Of a DNA stretch of 64,000 nt, positions 26,469 through 38,290 are shown piece after piece. The stretch lies in NCBI RefSeq assembly GCF_000208745.1, contig NC_030851.1, positions 8,819,604 to 8,883,603 of the forward strand, in the 5' to 3' direction. Numbering within the stretch: the first letter of the stretch is position 1; every line of letters begins with the position of its first letter. The notes below the pieces were generated by a model. It saw only the letters and a list, made by a program, of their open reading frames with translations. It was not told the origin of the DNA and made no database searches. The stretch comes from Theobroma cacao. Its lineage: Eukaryota > Streptophyta > Magnoliopsida > Malvales > Malvaceae. A program made the position numbers and the translations under genes.

Positions 26469-26589
26469 CCACTTACAATAGGTGTTAATGGTGACATGGA
26501 AGGCCCATTTGTCCTTCTGAACAAAAAAGCTAAGCTTTAAGGTTTTTGTACCGTGTGAAAACCATTTACAACAAAAAACAGTAATGCAC

Positions 26590-27200
26590 AGGTAAGCTAC
26601 ACGCCTTGAACAATTAACCTAGAGAAGTTACATACCATTTACAAAAAAATTAATATTGTTACACACCATGTAAATCAAATTAAATGTTATTACACGTTAT
26701 GCCTACTAACTAAGTTATTACACGCTATGCTTAAAAATCCATGGTTGCTACGTGCTATGTCTAAAAATTCTTAATTGCTACATGCCATGCCTAATGACTA
26801 AGTTGTTACATACTAGCCTAAAAATCATTGGTTGCTACACGCTATGCCTAAGAATTCTTAGTTGTTACATGCCATGCCTAATGATTACATTGTTACACGC
26901 TATGCCTAAGCTGCTACATGCCAAGTCTAAAAATCCTTGGTTGCTACATGCCATGTTTACTTATTCTTAGTTGCCACACGCCATGTCTAATGACTAAGTT
27001 ATTACATGCCAAGCTTAAAAATCCTAAATTGCTACATGCCATGCCTAAAAATCTTAAGTTGTTGCACGTCATGTCTAAAAATTCTAAGTTGCTAAATGCC
27101 ATGCCTAACAATCTAAATTGCTACACACCATGTTGAAATTCATAAATAATGTTACATGTCATTCCCATTTTGTCTCGATATGTTACATGCCATGTTAACA
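26590..27200. repeat. Minisatellite block B (TTGCTACATGCCATG family)
   Basis: About 15-17 degenerate units of roughly 30-38 bp (GTTGCTACATGCCATGCCTA with A-rich spacers), in the same orientation as block A. Inverted unit-like text (ATGGCATGTAGCAA) occurs near 27729. It lies just upstream of the minus-strand DUF1985 frames. Open frames here on the plus strand (repeated CYMPCL-like peptides) are a by-product of the repeat. Confidence 0.8.
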
Positions 27201-27903
27201 ACGTTCAACCCAAATGGGCATGACTAATAACATCTTTGGGGATTTCCTTAAATCATAAACTACCTATTTAACAAAATCAACATCTTCAAATAACACCATA
27301 TGCCATTTAACAACATAACAACGAATATGGCTACCATCACAACAAAAATCACTCCAAAAACACATAATATTATCAACAAGTTCGAATTAAAAACAAGCAT
27401 TGTAACCCCAAAACATAGCATTCAAACATCAAAACTGACTCCATTTAACTACATTGTCAAGAAATATGGCATTTAAATAACAATACCCATTGAAAAACAT
27501 AACAAAAAATTCAACAATAATTGACGTACCTCTTTACGCAGTTGCAAACTTGTTGCTGTGAGTGATTACTTTATTTTGAACTTGTTTGAACACTTTGCTA
27601 GCTTTGGGAATGAGGAATGAATCCAACGATGTAAATGCTCAAATGCTCTACTCTTAGTCAAATATGTAGAAATGATTTTGATGGTTTTTATTTTCAAACG
27701 ACGTGTAACAACATTTTTTTTTTTCAAAATGGCATGTAGCAAATTGTGGGGAAGGTTATTTTCAAAAACATGCACTTAAGGTTTCATTAAAGGTGATTTT
27801 ATCTCAAAATTTTTTCTCTTGGATAAAAACAGTTAAAATTATGGGGAGGTCATTTTCAATAACACCTTATCTTTGAGGGAAATTTTCAAACTTTACCCTA
27901 AAA

Positions 27904-28184
27904 AAATATTTAGAGGAAGCATTTGTATGTCTTTGAATTTTGCTTGATATTCAATCCAAAATGGAATAAATTACATCAGAATTTTTACGTAATATTTTGT
28001 TTTCATTCGGTAAAGTTTAAAACTCAATTTTTAAAATTATGACTTTTTCAAAATATGCAAATTTAATCAATTATCATTAAAATTAAAAAAAAAACTTATC
28101 ACCTCAACATCACATGCATGTCCACATGGCATAAAAATCATCAATGTTTAATATTTTACTCTAAAGAATGAAAATGCATATATT
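27904..28184. other. Intergenic AT-rich
   Basis: No coding potential. It separates the MULE-like segment from the terpene synthase fragment. Confidence 0.4.
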
Positions 28185-28630
28185 ATGCCTTTATTTGAGT
28201 TGACAAAGAATCCATTTTCATGTAAAAGTCGAATGGTAAAGATCAGTGGGAACATAAGGATAAACAAGATGAAGAGCCGCCTTAATCTCTTTTTCAAAGT
28301 GATAAGCCACTCTTAAACTTTACATGGTATCTATAAGCTTTAACTGGTCAAGAGTATTATTAGTGGAAGTGGAAACAATCAACCTTTTAGCATCTTGCTT
28401 CAACTTTTTCAGCCAAGTGCTATGGTTCTCGTACTGTAATTAAGAAGGGCTAGGTACAAGTTAAAAACTACTAGTATAAACGTTGTATGTCAGATTAAGC
28501 TCTTTTATGAAATGAAGGTAACGTAACTTACCGTGAAGGAGTTGATGAGTTCAGGTTCCATATATGGTGGGAGCGTAATCAACCAACCTGTGTTGATGGC
28601 GTTGCCTTGATTGATATTGTTGGAGTTCAT
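28185..28630 (-). pseudogene. Terpene synthase 5' fragment
   Basis: Two exon-like pieces on the minus strand. The second (28433 downward) starts after a good acceptor (AATTACAG) and reads YENHSTWLKKLKQDAKRLI, then LDQLKLIDTM, a stop at 28322-28320, then LRVAYHFEKEIKAALH. This is the conserved N-terminal block of class I plant terpene synthases, where the stop replaces the usual Gln or similar residue. After a frameshift it continues RLLHENGFFVNSN. A possible first exon at 28630-28532 (MNSNNINQGNAINTGWL) ends at GTAAGT but lacks the usual first-exon motif. The metal-binding DDxxD half of the gene is absent, so this is a truncated relic. Confidence 0.75.
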
Positions 28631-28800
28631 TGTCAAACTTGAAGCAAGATATTAATTACGCAGAGCAGATGAGAGAGGCTAGCTCTTGCTTAATTGCCTA
28701 CCAAGGGCAGAGGGTCATTTACTTATAGAGGGCCATGACCCTCCAAAAATTTTGAAAATTTTTAGTTATTATATATACATTTTTAATAGCCATGTAGAGT

Positions 28801-30259
28801 AGGGGTGAGTAAAATTTGGTCAAAATCGAATTAATCGAATAAATCGACAAATTCAATTAATTTGATTTTGGTTTTGTCAGTTTGGGTCGATTAAAAAATT
28901 TTGAAATTGGTTAACCGAATTAATCGACTTTGAAATGAGTATATTTAAGGGTTTTTATTACATGTATGCACTCACACTGATTATATATATTTATGTGTGT
29001 GTGAATGAAGGGCTAAATTTAATCATCAAGAGGGATTTTCTGGCATGTATTAACTTACATATTTTTTCTAAACTTGTATATGAATAAATGACTTAGATTT
29101 AATCATCAAAAAAATAAAAAATTAAATACACTTTATTTAGACATTAATATTATTAAATATTTATATAAATATAATCATACAAAAATTAATGTAAAATACC
29201 TATAAAATATAATGAAAACTATGCCCTAAGTTTAAGTTATTAATATAACTTATTATATGAACTTATTTTTATCTTAAGTTATTAATATATTTACTATATA
29301 TAGTATATTTATTAATATAAAATATATAGTCTATACTATATAGAGTACTACAAACTATAGTAACTTATTTTTCTATAAATTATTAATCAACTATAGTAAT
29401 ATAATATAACTTATATTAAATTATTAATATTAGTGTACTATAGTAATATAACTAATATTAATAATCTAATGTAGTAACTTATTAATATATATTAATATAT
29501 TAATGTTACTATAGTATAACTTATATTACTAAAACAACTTATATTAATATTAATATCCTATAACAATATAACTTATATTAATAATTAACTATATTATAAT
29601 TTAAAACAATATATTATATATTATATAGTATACTTATTAATTTACTAATTAGTCAATAACAATTTACTAATATATATAACAATATACTATTATATAGTAT
29701 ATATGTTGTGTGACTCATTAGTATACTTATATACTATATAAGTAAATATTAACTATATATAGTAACATGTTAATACACAATACATTGTATTAGTATATAG
29801 TTATACACTATATATAATATATATCAAAACAATATACGTATATACTGTATATTTATATATAGTAAATATTAATATAATATATATTGTTTACAGTTATACA
29901 CTATATAATATATATCTTATTACACTATAGATAGTGTACTTATTAATACACTAATTAATCAATATTAATAATTTGTCAAAATTACATATTAATAATATAC
30001 TATATTAGTATATTAGTAAAATTATAAGTAATAATGTAATACGTGGTAACATAAAGTACATTATTAATATATTATTTAAATAAATTAAAAAAATTAAAAA
30101 AAGTTAAAAAAAATTTGGTTAAATTGGTTAAGACCGATTTAACCAACTAAAGTCAGTTAAAGTTTTTAAATCGGTTCGGTTCAATTAATTTTTTTAGAAA
30201 AGTCGGTTAAGTCGGTTCCATTAACCGAATTAATCGATTTAATCTGATGCTCACCCTAT
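28801..30259. mobile_element. hAT-like non-autonomous element
   Basis: 1459 bp, extremely AT-rich, non-coding. The left end AGGGGTGAG faces the right end CTCACCCTAT, and TGTAGAGT flanks both sides (28793-28800 and 30260-30267). Both subterminal zones carry TTAACCGAATTAATCGA-type motifs. It resembles the element at 15093-16238 in termini, duplication length and subterminal motifs, though the AT-rich core differs. The core is full of ATATTAATA permutations. Confidence 0.8.
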
Positions 30260-30267
30260 TGTAGAGT

Positions 30268-31149
30268 AGTATATTTATGGGGCCATGGCCCCTAAAAAAT
30301 TTTTAAAATTATTTATTTATTATATATATTTCAATGCTCCTCAAAATAATTTTTTATTTAATAATTAATATAAATAAAAAATAATAAAATGACCTTACAA
30401 ACCCTAATCAACTTTACCCTAACTCTTAAATTTATTCACACCTCTTTCTCTCTCTTTCTCTCTTTTTTTTTCTCATTCTCTTCTCTTTTGTTTTTTTATT
30501 TTTACTTTACTTTTTCTTATGTAACTTATTATTGAAACACACTTTATTCTTTAAAAGAGATTTGTTAGTTTGTGAGCTTACATAAAAACTACTCACCACT
30601 ATTGTGTGAAGGTAAAATTTTATTTTATCTCATTTTTTTCTATTTATATTATTTAACTATTTATATATTTAATCATTGTATGAAATTTTGTATATCGTAT
30701 TTGACTATTTATATTTTATGCATTATATTTTATGAATCCAAAAAATATCATCGACTACAATTTTTTTATAAGTATTTCTTTTCTTTTTTTTTTATTTATA
30801 TGTTATATAAAATTATTGTCTATTATGAATTTTTTTATTGTTGTTTAAATGCAACGTATTAATTTTAAAAATTTTTAACCTTTATTCCTCTTCGTCTTTA
30901 ATTCCTAATAAAAGTTGACTAGTTTCGTCCATGTTGCCTACTCACTTTTCTTCTATCCAGGTAATGATCTTAATTTACTTTCTTAAATTTCAATGGCTTT
31001 TTCGTTTTTTAGCAAAATCATAATTTGAATGTTAGTCAAAGTGAACGATGGGAAGATTAATTAATTATAAGGTGATTAGTGGGCTTATGTATAACACATG
31101 TTTATACTTGATAAATTATAGGTTGCGTACTGTTTTATCTTTTATATAT
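30268..31149. other. Intergenic AT-rich with dispersed repeat text
   Basis: The start (GGGGCCATGGCCCC and following TTTTTAAAATT) resembles text left of the hAT-like element (GGGCCATGACCCTCC at 28721-28745). A pyrimidine-rich CT tract lies at 30440-30490. An open frame at 30572-30862 is mostly Phe, Tyr and Ile from AT-rich sequence and is not supported as a gene. Confidence 0.45.
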
Positions 31150-31497
31150 AATGTTTGTTTGGCTTAGCTTTTTTCAGCTTATTTACTTCTTAAAAGCAAA
31201 AGTCATACCAAATATAAATTTTGAAAAGCTCTTAAAAAAAAGTAATTTTTTTTAAAGAATAAAATTTTTTAAAAAAGAAAAACTCTTATGAGAAGTTTTT
31301 TCTTCTCTTCTTTTAAAAATATAGNTTTCAAAAAAAAAATACCTTCTATATAATTTTAACAAAAATTATAATTTATTAAAAAGAACTTATAAAAAAAAAT
31401 TTATCAAACAATTTCAGTTTAATTTTAAAAGTTATTATGTTTTATAAAAGTTTCATAATAACTTTTAAATTAGAAAAAAATCAAATCAAACAGGTTC
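31150..31497. mobile_element. MITE
   Basis: About 350 bp. The left end GTTTGTTTGGCTTAGCTTTT and the right end AAATCAAATCAAACAGGTTC are inverted relatives. Non-coding with long A/T runs. It contains the single N at 31325. No target duplication was fixed. Confidence 0.5.
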
Positions 31498-31937
31498 ATA
31501 TATATATATTCCTAACCTTGTTGATAATTTTAGTAGATTAAACATGAACAGGGTATATCTATTTCTTATCGTAAGTTACTTTCTTCACGTTTTATTTATT
31601 GACACCTACACCCAAGAATCCAAGGTAGAACGTCTTTATTCTTGAAGCTTCTTTCCAAGTCTTCCATTTTTTGACTCAGCTGCTTCTATGGTTGAATAAC
31701 AAAGGAAAAAGAAAAGTAAATGGGGACTGTCTTTTCCTCATTTTACAGTATTTCTTTCATATATATATATATATTATTCTTGTATGGCCCCTATCATGCA
31801 GTTTTATTTCCGGCCCAAGCCTGGTATGGAAAACAAAGCATAGGATGTCATAATATTTCATTTCTGAATTTCCCATCATATTGAAATCATTACTTATGTA
31901 ACTTTATACACCATCAATTTATTTAAGTTTAAATCCT
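31498..31937. other. Intergenic, no gene seen
   Basis: AT-rich with a short (TA)n near 31760-31780. Short frames only. Confidence 0.4.
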
Positions 31938-32341
31938 AAAAAAATCCTTGTATTATGTATATTCAACTAAACCATTCATCTTTTATTGTATTTAAATGAT
32001 TCGTTAAATTCAATTTAAGTCCAAACAAGTCTTTAACCTAACAGAAATTTTATTGTCGTTAAACTCAATGTCAATTGACTTTTTTTGCCCATGGTGCACA
32101 CGTGACTTGATGAGTTAACATGGCCATATGATAGCTGATGTAGCCAAATGCATTGAATTATTTTGGTCACATATGCCACATGAGCAAAAATGGTAGTTAA
32201 TATTGAATCTAACTGCAGTTAAATTTTTATTAAAGTTAAGCACCTTTTAGATCTAAATTAAAGTTTAAGAGCTTGTCTGAATCTAATAAAAGAGGAACAG
32301 CTTAGTTGGATAAATAGCCAAAGTACAAGGGCTATTTTATT
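31938..32341. mobile_element. MITE with long terminal inverted repeats
   Basis: About 400 bp. The left arm (ATCCTTGTATTATG, then TCAACTAA, then TCTTTTATTG) matches the reverse complement of the right arm (GCCCTTGTACTTTG, TCCAACTAAG, CTCTTTTATTAG) over roughly 60 bp with mismatches. No coding frame is present. Confidence 0.6.
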
Positions 32342-33195
32342 GTTTATGTCATTTATTTATATATTTTCACTTTACAAAAAATATTAGAAACCTTTTTTTG
32401 TAAATATCATTTGATGAAATGATGAATAATGATTTATTGGTAGTATGAAGAGTAGATACCTATTTGATTTGGTTTCGGGAATAGCTTTACTAAAAAAATA
32501 AATTATTGAAGTTGGTTTAAAGTTCAAACAAAAGTTTGGCAAAACAATTTTAATGTTGACATGTAATAAATATAATGATCATGTAAATGCTGATGTGATA
32601 AAAATAATGAACTTTAATAGTTTTCATGTAAAATAAAAAAGTTTAATTAAACAAAAATAATACTCTAAGTGCTCAATTAAATACATGAGACAGTAGGTTA
32701 TTCAAAAATTTTAATATATGGACTTTTTAATATTTTAGCCAAAGTAAAACTCTAAAAGGAGCTAATATGCAAAATAGAAAAAAATTGAATAAAATTTTGA
32801 GTTGACAAAATATTCTTAATTATTTCAAATAATTTGAAATTGATAAAACTTTTTAAATATCTCTCATTTGTTCATACTTTTAACTATAGCTTTAACTAGT
32901 CAGAAGGAGCTATTCAACACACACACACACACACAATATATCAAATAACTCTTTATAGAAGTTTTTTTTTATTAATTTAGAGAATGGAGGATTAAAAAAA
33001 TTTGTTCTTAAGTAAAGGAATTATTTATTAATCACTGAATCAAATATTAAGATGTTCTTAAAAACATTTTTAATACACCGCTCACAAATATGAAACACCA
33101 ATACTAACTACTCATTCTAGGCAATTATCGATTATGCTTTAGTTCTTTAATTTTACTTAATCTCCTTGAATTAGCTAATTGCTCTTTGATAAAAA
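32342..33195. other. Intergenic AT-rich with (CA)n microsatellite
   Basis: (AC)n at 32917-32934. No coding potential seen on either strand. Confidence 0.45.
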
Positions 33196-33611
33196 GGGTA
33201 AAATACCTCATCTCTTAAATTTTAATCGAAATTTCAAGCGAGTTCATTAGTTTTCGAAATAAACACTTCGTCTAAAAAATGTAAACACTGTTAACAAAAA
33301 ATTTGAAAAGATAAAAGTGCTCTTTTTTTATTAATTTAAAAAATTATTATATTTTTTAAAAAGATTCAAGGAGCACCATTTTTTTAAATTAATAAAAATT
33401 ATATAGTAATAATTTTTAAAATTAATAAAAGATAAAATTATTCATTCAATATTACCACATCATTAAATAAATATAAATATTAACGGTTGACTAACGGTTG
33501 AACCTATTTGTTCAAGAGAAGATATTTTTTTGAAACGAAATATTCATTTCGAAAATTAATAGACTCGTTTAAAATTTCGATTAAAACTTAAAAAGTGGGA
33601 GTATTTTGTGT
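33196..33611. mobile_element. MITE with about 75-bp terminal inverted repeats
   Basis: About 415 bp. The left arm (AAATTTTAATCGAAATTTCA, GCGAGTTCATTAGTTTTCG) pairs with the right arm, whose reverse complement reads AGTTTTAATCGAAATTTTA and ACGAGTCTATTAATTTTCG. The arms are long enough to form a stable hairpin RNA if transcribed. Confidence 0.7.
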
Positions 33612-33735
33612 TAGAAAAAATAATGAACTTTATGTTTAATACACTGTATTTTGAAACATATGACAATTTATACAAGAAGCATTTCAAGAGTTTAATTTAT
33701 GTATAATTGTATTAGTCTATCACTAATATTTTTTA

Positions 33736-34274
33736 CAGTAAATTACATCCATGTTATCCAGTTTGAAGTAAATGCCCTTTTGGTTTCTAAAATTTAGAAC
33801 ATAACTTATTCGTCTCTGTACTGTCAACGTTATAACGTAATGATGCTTCCATTAATATGTTTGTGTCAAGTCTAGCGTTAAATATTAAATGATGTCACGT
33901 GTCTGATCAAATATAAATTTAAAAATTAATTGATTTAAATTACAATATTAAAAATTATTCTTTTGTTTTTATTATAATATGATTTATAAGTAAAATATTT
34001 TTCTTTTTTAAAAATATAAAAAATAAGCTTTTCTTTTAAAATAAGATTAAATAAAAAATTTCAATATAAATGTACATACATTTAATAAGAGTTTGACACA
34101 AATGTCTGACACCATTGTGACACATGTGTACTTAACTTCAAAACTAATTGAAAAATTAATGAAAAATATTTGGTCACAATGTTTAAATTACATAAATTAA
34201 TAAATTATTTTTAAATTATAAAAAATAAAAATAATATGCATTTCAAATGTTAAGAAACAAGGTGTAATTTACTT
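33736..34274. mobile_element. MITE
   Basis: About 540 bp. The left end CAGTAAATTACATCC and the right end GGTGTAATTTACTT are inverted relatives (about 13 of 15 bases). Non-coding and AT-rich. Confidence 0.55.
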
Positions 34275-34494
34275 TATTTTTTACCTGCTTAAAATTTTTA
34301 CTATTTTTTCAATTAAAAATCTTCAATTAAGTGATTTCTAAAATTAAAAATAAAAATTTTGGTTTGTATATTTATACACCTTTTTTAAGAGAAAAAAACT
34401 TCATTAATTAGCTTGCAATATAAACGATAAGGAAATTTATGTCCCAAAATTAGATTGAACCCCAGCAACGCGTCAAATCTATAATCATTACAGA

Positions 34495-34567
34495 TGGAGA
34501 TGCGGGGTATCGATCCCCGTACCTCTCGCATGCTAAGCGAGCGCTCTACCATCTGAGCTACATCCCC
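34495..34567 (-). tRNA. tRNA-Ala (AGC)
   Basis: 73 nt on the minus strand from GGGGATG to the discriminator A at 34495. A full cloverleaf can be drawn: 7-bp acceptor stem, D-arm with TAGCTCAGATGG (box A), anticodon loop CTTAGCATG with AGC, and T-arm with GGATCGATACC (box B region). The acceptor stem has a G3-U70 wobble pair, the main identity element for alanyl-tRNA synthetase. No intron and no encoded CCA, as usual in the nuclear genome. It stands alone, and transcription would be from its own internal boxes. Confidence 0.96.
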
Positions 34568-36425
34568 ATGGCTTATTCGTCAAGTTTGGTAGCTTTTCTG
34601 GGCAAAGGCACGTTGGCGGTTGGGGTTTATTCGTTTGCCGCTGGAGAATCATTGATTCATGAAAGACACTTGCTGGAGGGAATCAGAAGACGGGAATCCA
34701 ACTTCAAAGTTATCTGATGAAATGTTTGGAGTTTTCCTGAGTTTGGTGTCCCACTTGCTTTATTCATTGGTTCTTGCTCTTGTGAGTTTTAATACTTGGC
34801 CCTTTTGCAAAATGACAATTAATATTAGGTGGGTCGGTGCATTTAACAATTTTCTCTTTTTTGTTGCTTTGTGTTTATTTTCTGTTCCACGTGAATTTTC
34901 TTTTTTCTGTCTGTTTCATGATAATTTCTGTTTCTTGTTTGCTTGCTTCAATAATTTCCTTTTAATTTTTTTTCTGATATATGGTATTTACCTGTGCAAT
35001 GAGCCTGCAAATGCATTCCAAGATTGTTTTAATAAGGAGAGATTGCTCTTTGAAAAGCCCCGGGGGGGGGGGGCGGGAGGAGTTTAAAGAACTGTCTCAT
35101 TTTAATGGAAAAAGAAAGATGATTGTGTTGTATGGTGATGGTCATAATTAGATCCTGGTTTTCTAATATCCTAGGCATCGGGAAACTGGGTTTGCTCCAG
35201 TTCTGTTTTTCGTCCTTTTACTGGAAGGTTGAAGCACATACTAATGAAATATCTGTTCTTTAACTCAATATGGTGAACAAAAAATCTCTACATTTTTCTT
35301 TGATGAGTGATTTATGTAGAATTAAGCCAATAATAACATCTTGACTCTATATCTTTAACAAGTGAGTTAGTCTTCTTTTTCCTCCTATGATAGAGAACTT
35401 TATCATGAATACCTTTGTGAAAATTCAGTAAACAGACAGTTTCTAATTAGCGAATTAATCTCAACTAGGAGCTTAGGTAGTTGGATTCTTCGTGCTACTA
35501 AATACTATTTACCTGTCTAGCACCAAGCATTCTGTTGGATTAGTAACCAGATTTTCTAAAGAGAAAGTCTGTCATTCAAAGAAGGTTATATCTGAGTCAA
35601 TGAAATATGTGAAATGAAATTCTAGAACAGTGGACTCTCGAAACTTAAGCATGTGTACCGATTACAAGGAGTTCCAGTTGAAATTGGAACCCAAACACGA
35701 TAGAGATCACAATTCATCTAGCTATTCCAGCACATAATTATTCTGCATCCAATGGTGAGTTAGCTTAATGTTAATTCTTTGACATTTTTTTTCTTAAACT
35801 CCAGACTGTATCTGATATGTTAGAATCTATATCACTTATATGCAAATCTCTAAAATTCCTATGAGGAAATTACTGTTTATGGCCTTACAGTGTTATGTCT
35901 TGCCTCCAATCTCTTGGTACTGTCTACCGACTCCCTTGGATTTCTAAATGGTACTTGCTTCATGAAGAATGAATCTTTTTTAGATTTTGTACGGACTTCA
36001 TTACGGAAATGCCACGCGGAGAATGTCAATCAGTTGGTTGTGGCCGGCAGACGTGCTTGCCGCCTTCTTCTCGGACAACTCTCATTAAAGCTGTAAACCA
36101 TTCTAATGATGATACTTTACGTTCATTTTAATTAGTTTCTAATTTTAGGTTTACAGTAATTAATTTTATGTTTGTCATAATTAAGTTCAAGAATATCTAC
36201 AATTTTCTCCATACCCTTATTCAGGCCAAAGAAAATCCCTTAGTGATTATGATTGAGGGAATTTTTGACAATTGGCATGTAACCATAACTATTGTACCTT
36301 CTTGCATGGCCTGAAAATTTAATGCAAATTCTTCCCTTCTTATCCTGTAAACTAACTCCATTTCTTTGAGTAGCCTACAACAAGTTCTCTTCCTTCTTCA
36401 CTCTCTTATCCAATTTCTGTTGACC
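34568..36425. other. Region upstream of the MADS-box gene
   Basis: A 142-codon frame at 34659-35087 starts MKDTCWRESEDGNPTSKLS but becomes a run of Phe/Leu from T-rich sequence and matches nothing I recognise. It could be leader sequence. A 68-codon frame lies at 35890-36096. A poly-G run (about 10 G) sits near 35062. The last 100 bases before 36426 should include the 5' UTR of the MADS gene. Confidence 0.4.
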
Positions 36426-38290
36426 ATGGGTCGCAAGAGGCTCCTGATGAAGAGAATTGATAATCCTTGCTCTCGCCAGATAACGTATTCCAAACGCAGG
36501 GAAGGCATTCTCAAGAAGGCCAACGAATTATCTGCATTATGTGATACAGATGTTGGCCTTCTGATGTTTTCTCCTACCGGTCGATTGACCAGCTATGCTC
36601 ACCAGGGAAGGTGGATGAAGAGTATCTAATTGATAATAATGTTATTTATGTTCTGGTTTCCATTATCTTGTATTCTTAAGTTTTTTATGCATCTTGTTAT
36701 AAAATTTTTGTTATGCCTTTTATAGGATTGAGGATATCTTTCTTCGTTATATTGACCAACCTGATGATTTCAAGGGGTGTGTTTTGGTCATCTTTGCTAT
36801 TTTTGTTTCATAAAGATTTCACAAATAGCCAAGCTGAGGGTTTACTGATAAGTTTGTATCTGTCCTTGTCTGTGTTTCCACCCCTGTTTTATCCCCAAAA
36901 TGTTCTCCATATATCAGACCTGTTGACAATGAAGAGGTAGTCTATCTCTCTCTCTCATCTCACCTTTGACCCCTTTTCTGAGATTGATTTTATCTTCTGA
37001 CTCTGCTGTCTCTTACCTGTGCTTACAGTTCTTGTACCAAAGCCTGAAGCATTTGAAAAATGAAGGAGAAATGGTGGATAAAATAGGAAGGTGTTATTTC
37101 CTCTCTCTCTCTCACTCCAGACATGCACATATGTTTGCTTATACTCAGGCACAAGCAGTTATGGTTATTTTATTTCCTTTCTTTCTCACAAGCGTTCTTT
37201 TTCTTTTATCCTGTGAATAATTCATCGGCTGTTAACGCAATGATGTATTCAGCATGGAGGTAAACAAACTCTCAATAACTTGCTGTTTGCTGCTCCCTAA
37301 TGATGGTAGTTCCCATAACTTTCTAGTTTTCTTCTCTCTTTTGACTTCCTAGGTTCTTGAGAGAAAACTTCGTGATCTCAATCGGCAAAAATATGAAGCG
37401 CAGGACAAGCTGAGGTAATTTTTTTTCATTTTCCAATTACTGTTTTCTGCATGATTGCTATCAATTTTTGTTGAGTTGTAGCAGGTAATTTTAACTGTTG
37501 CTTGAGACAACTTGGGATAGTTTGATAACATATTCTATTCTTGCTTTTCCTGTTATTAAATTAAAAAAAAAACAGATCTTATAATCCAGATATGACAAAG
37601 ATCCTCTCGATTCCTGAAGCTCATCTCCACCAGCAATTTGTTATGGATGCAATTCGACGAATAGAAAAGTTGAAAGTGAGTAAATTTTCCCTAGTTAATT
37701 TGCACCTGATCTAATGAAGGTTAATATCAACAATATTTCTTCTCCTCAGAAGGCAAAGCTGCTTGAAAAAGAGATTTCACCTTCAAAGCCCCACAATGTT
37801 GAGGTAACGTAAAGAAAATGGGGGAGAAACAGGAAGGACTGTTTAGCATAAAAGCATTCTCCATTTATGGTAAACAGCTATTATTGTTGCATGCATTAAT
37901 TCCTTCCATGTTTAATGAATAGATACCTATCATTGAGGTGAAGGACTCAGACTTGACAACTGAAGAATCCGTAAATTCTAAAAGAAATAGGTAAAGATTT
38001 TGACTTTTGCATATGGTTGTGTGTAATTCAAAATCATATTTGGATTTCTCAGCCTAATATCTTATAAACTTGTATGAAGAATCAAGGGATCTTATTCGTC
38101 TAGGCAAATTTTTGGTTGCTGAGTTTTGCTGTTGTATTCTTATAGGAATCAATCAGCTGATGATCAGAAAGAGGAAACTCGGCTACCCACCGGACCGCAT
38201 CTAAGCATTAGCTACCTCAAAACCCAGAAGAATTGGAACCTTCAAAATGCGGAGGACATTACATCAAGGCCACATGTGTTAGAGGTGTAA
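36426..38290 (+). CDS. MIKC*-type MADS-box transcription factor
   Basis: Inferred exons: 36426-36610, 36726-36776, 36918-36936, 37029-37090, 37253-37259, 37353-37414, 37576-37675, 37750-37803, 37923-37990, 38146-38290, all GT-AG, giving 250 codons. Residues 1-60 are a MADS domain (MGRKRLLMKRIDNPCSRQIT, YSKRREGILKKANELSALCD, VGLLMFSPTGR) for CArG-box DNA binding and dimerisation in the nucleus. RIEDIFLRYI and NEEFLYQSLKHLKNE follow, then a coiled-coil-like K region (VLERKLRDLNRQKYEAQDKL and LHQQFVMDAIRRIEKLK). The I and K pattern and many small exons fit the MIKC*/M-delta group (AGL66/67/104-like), which mostly acts in pollen. The 7-bp fifth exon is inferred to keep frame and needs transcript support. 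No lesion is seen. Confidence 0.85.

Larger units (their letters stand above)
23232..27903 (-). mobile_element. MULE-like segment with DUF1985/ULP-type gene relic
   Basis: Copia similarity ends abruptly near 23230 and the next 4.7 kb differs in composition. It carries minus-strand exons of a DUF1985-type gene, an acidic Asp/Gly-rich tract and two minisatellite blocks. The right edge (27840-27903) has GGGGAGGTCATTTTC and AAACTTTACCCT, text I associate with termini of plant Mutator-like elements. DUF1985 genes are known from ULP-carrying MULEs (Kaonashi type). No matching left terminal repeat or 9-bp target duplication was found, so the element assignment is inferential. Confidence 0.45.

Noticed and set aside
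26752..27136. Cys/Leu/His repeat peptides (CYMPCL type)
   Set aside because: Produced by translating the minisatellite. No start context or conservation suggests a protein.
24118..27200. CRISPR-like regularly spaced repeats
   Set aside because: Units are degenerate, spacing is irregular, spacers are not unique sequences, and the genome is a plant's.
30572..30862. 96-codon Phe/Tyr/Ile-rich frame
   Set aside because: Composition is what pure AT-rich DNA yields by chance.
34659..35087. 142-codon plus frame after the tRNA
   Set aside because: Mostly Phe/Leu from T-rich DNA, no domain, and no link to the MADS gene could be shown. Kept only as a note on the upstream region.
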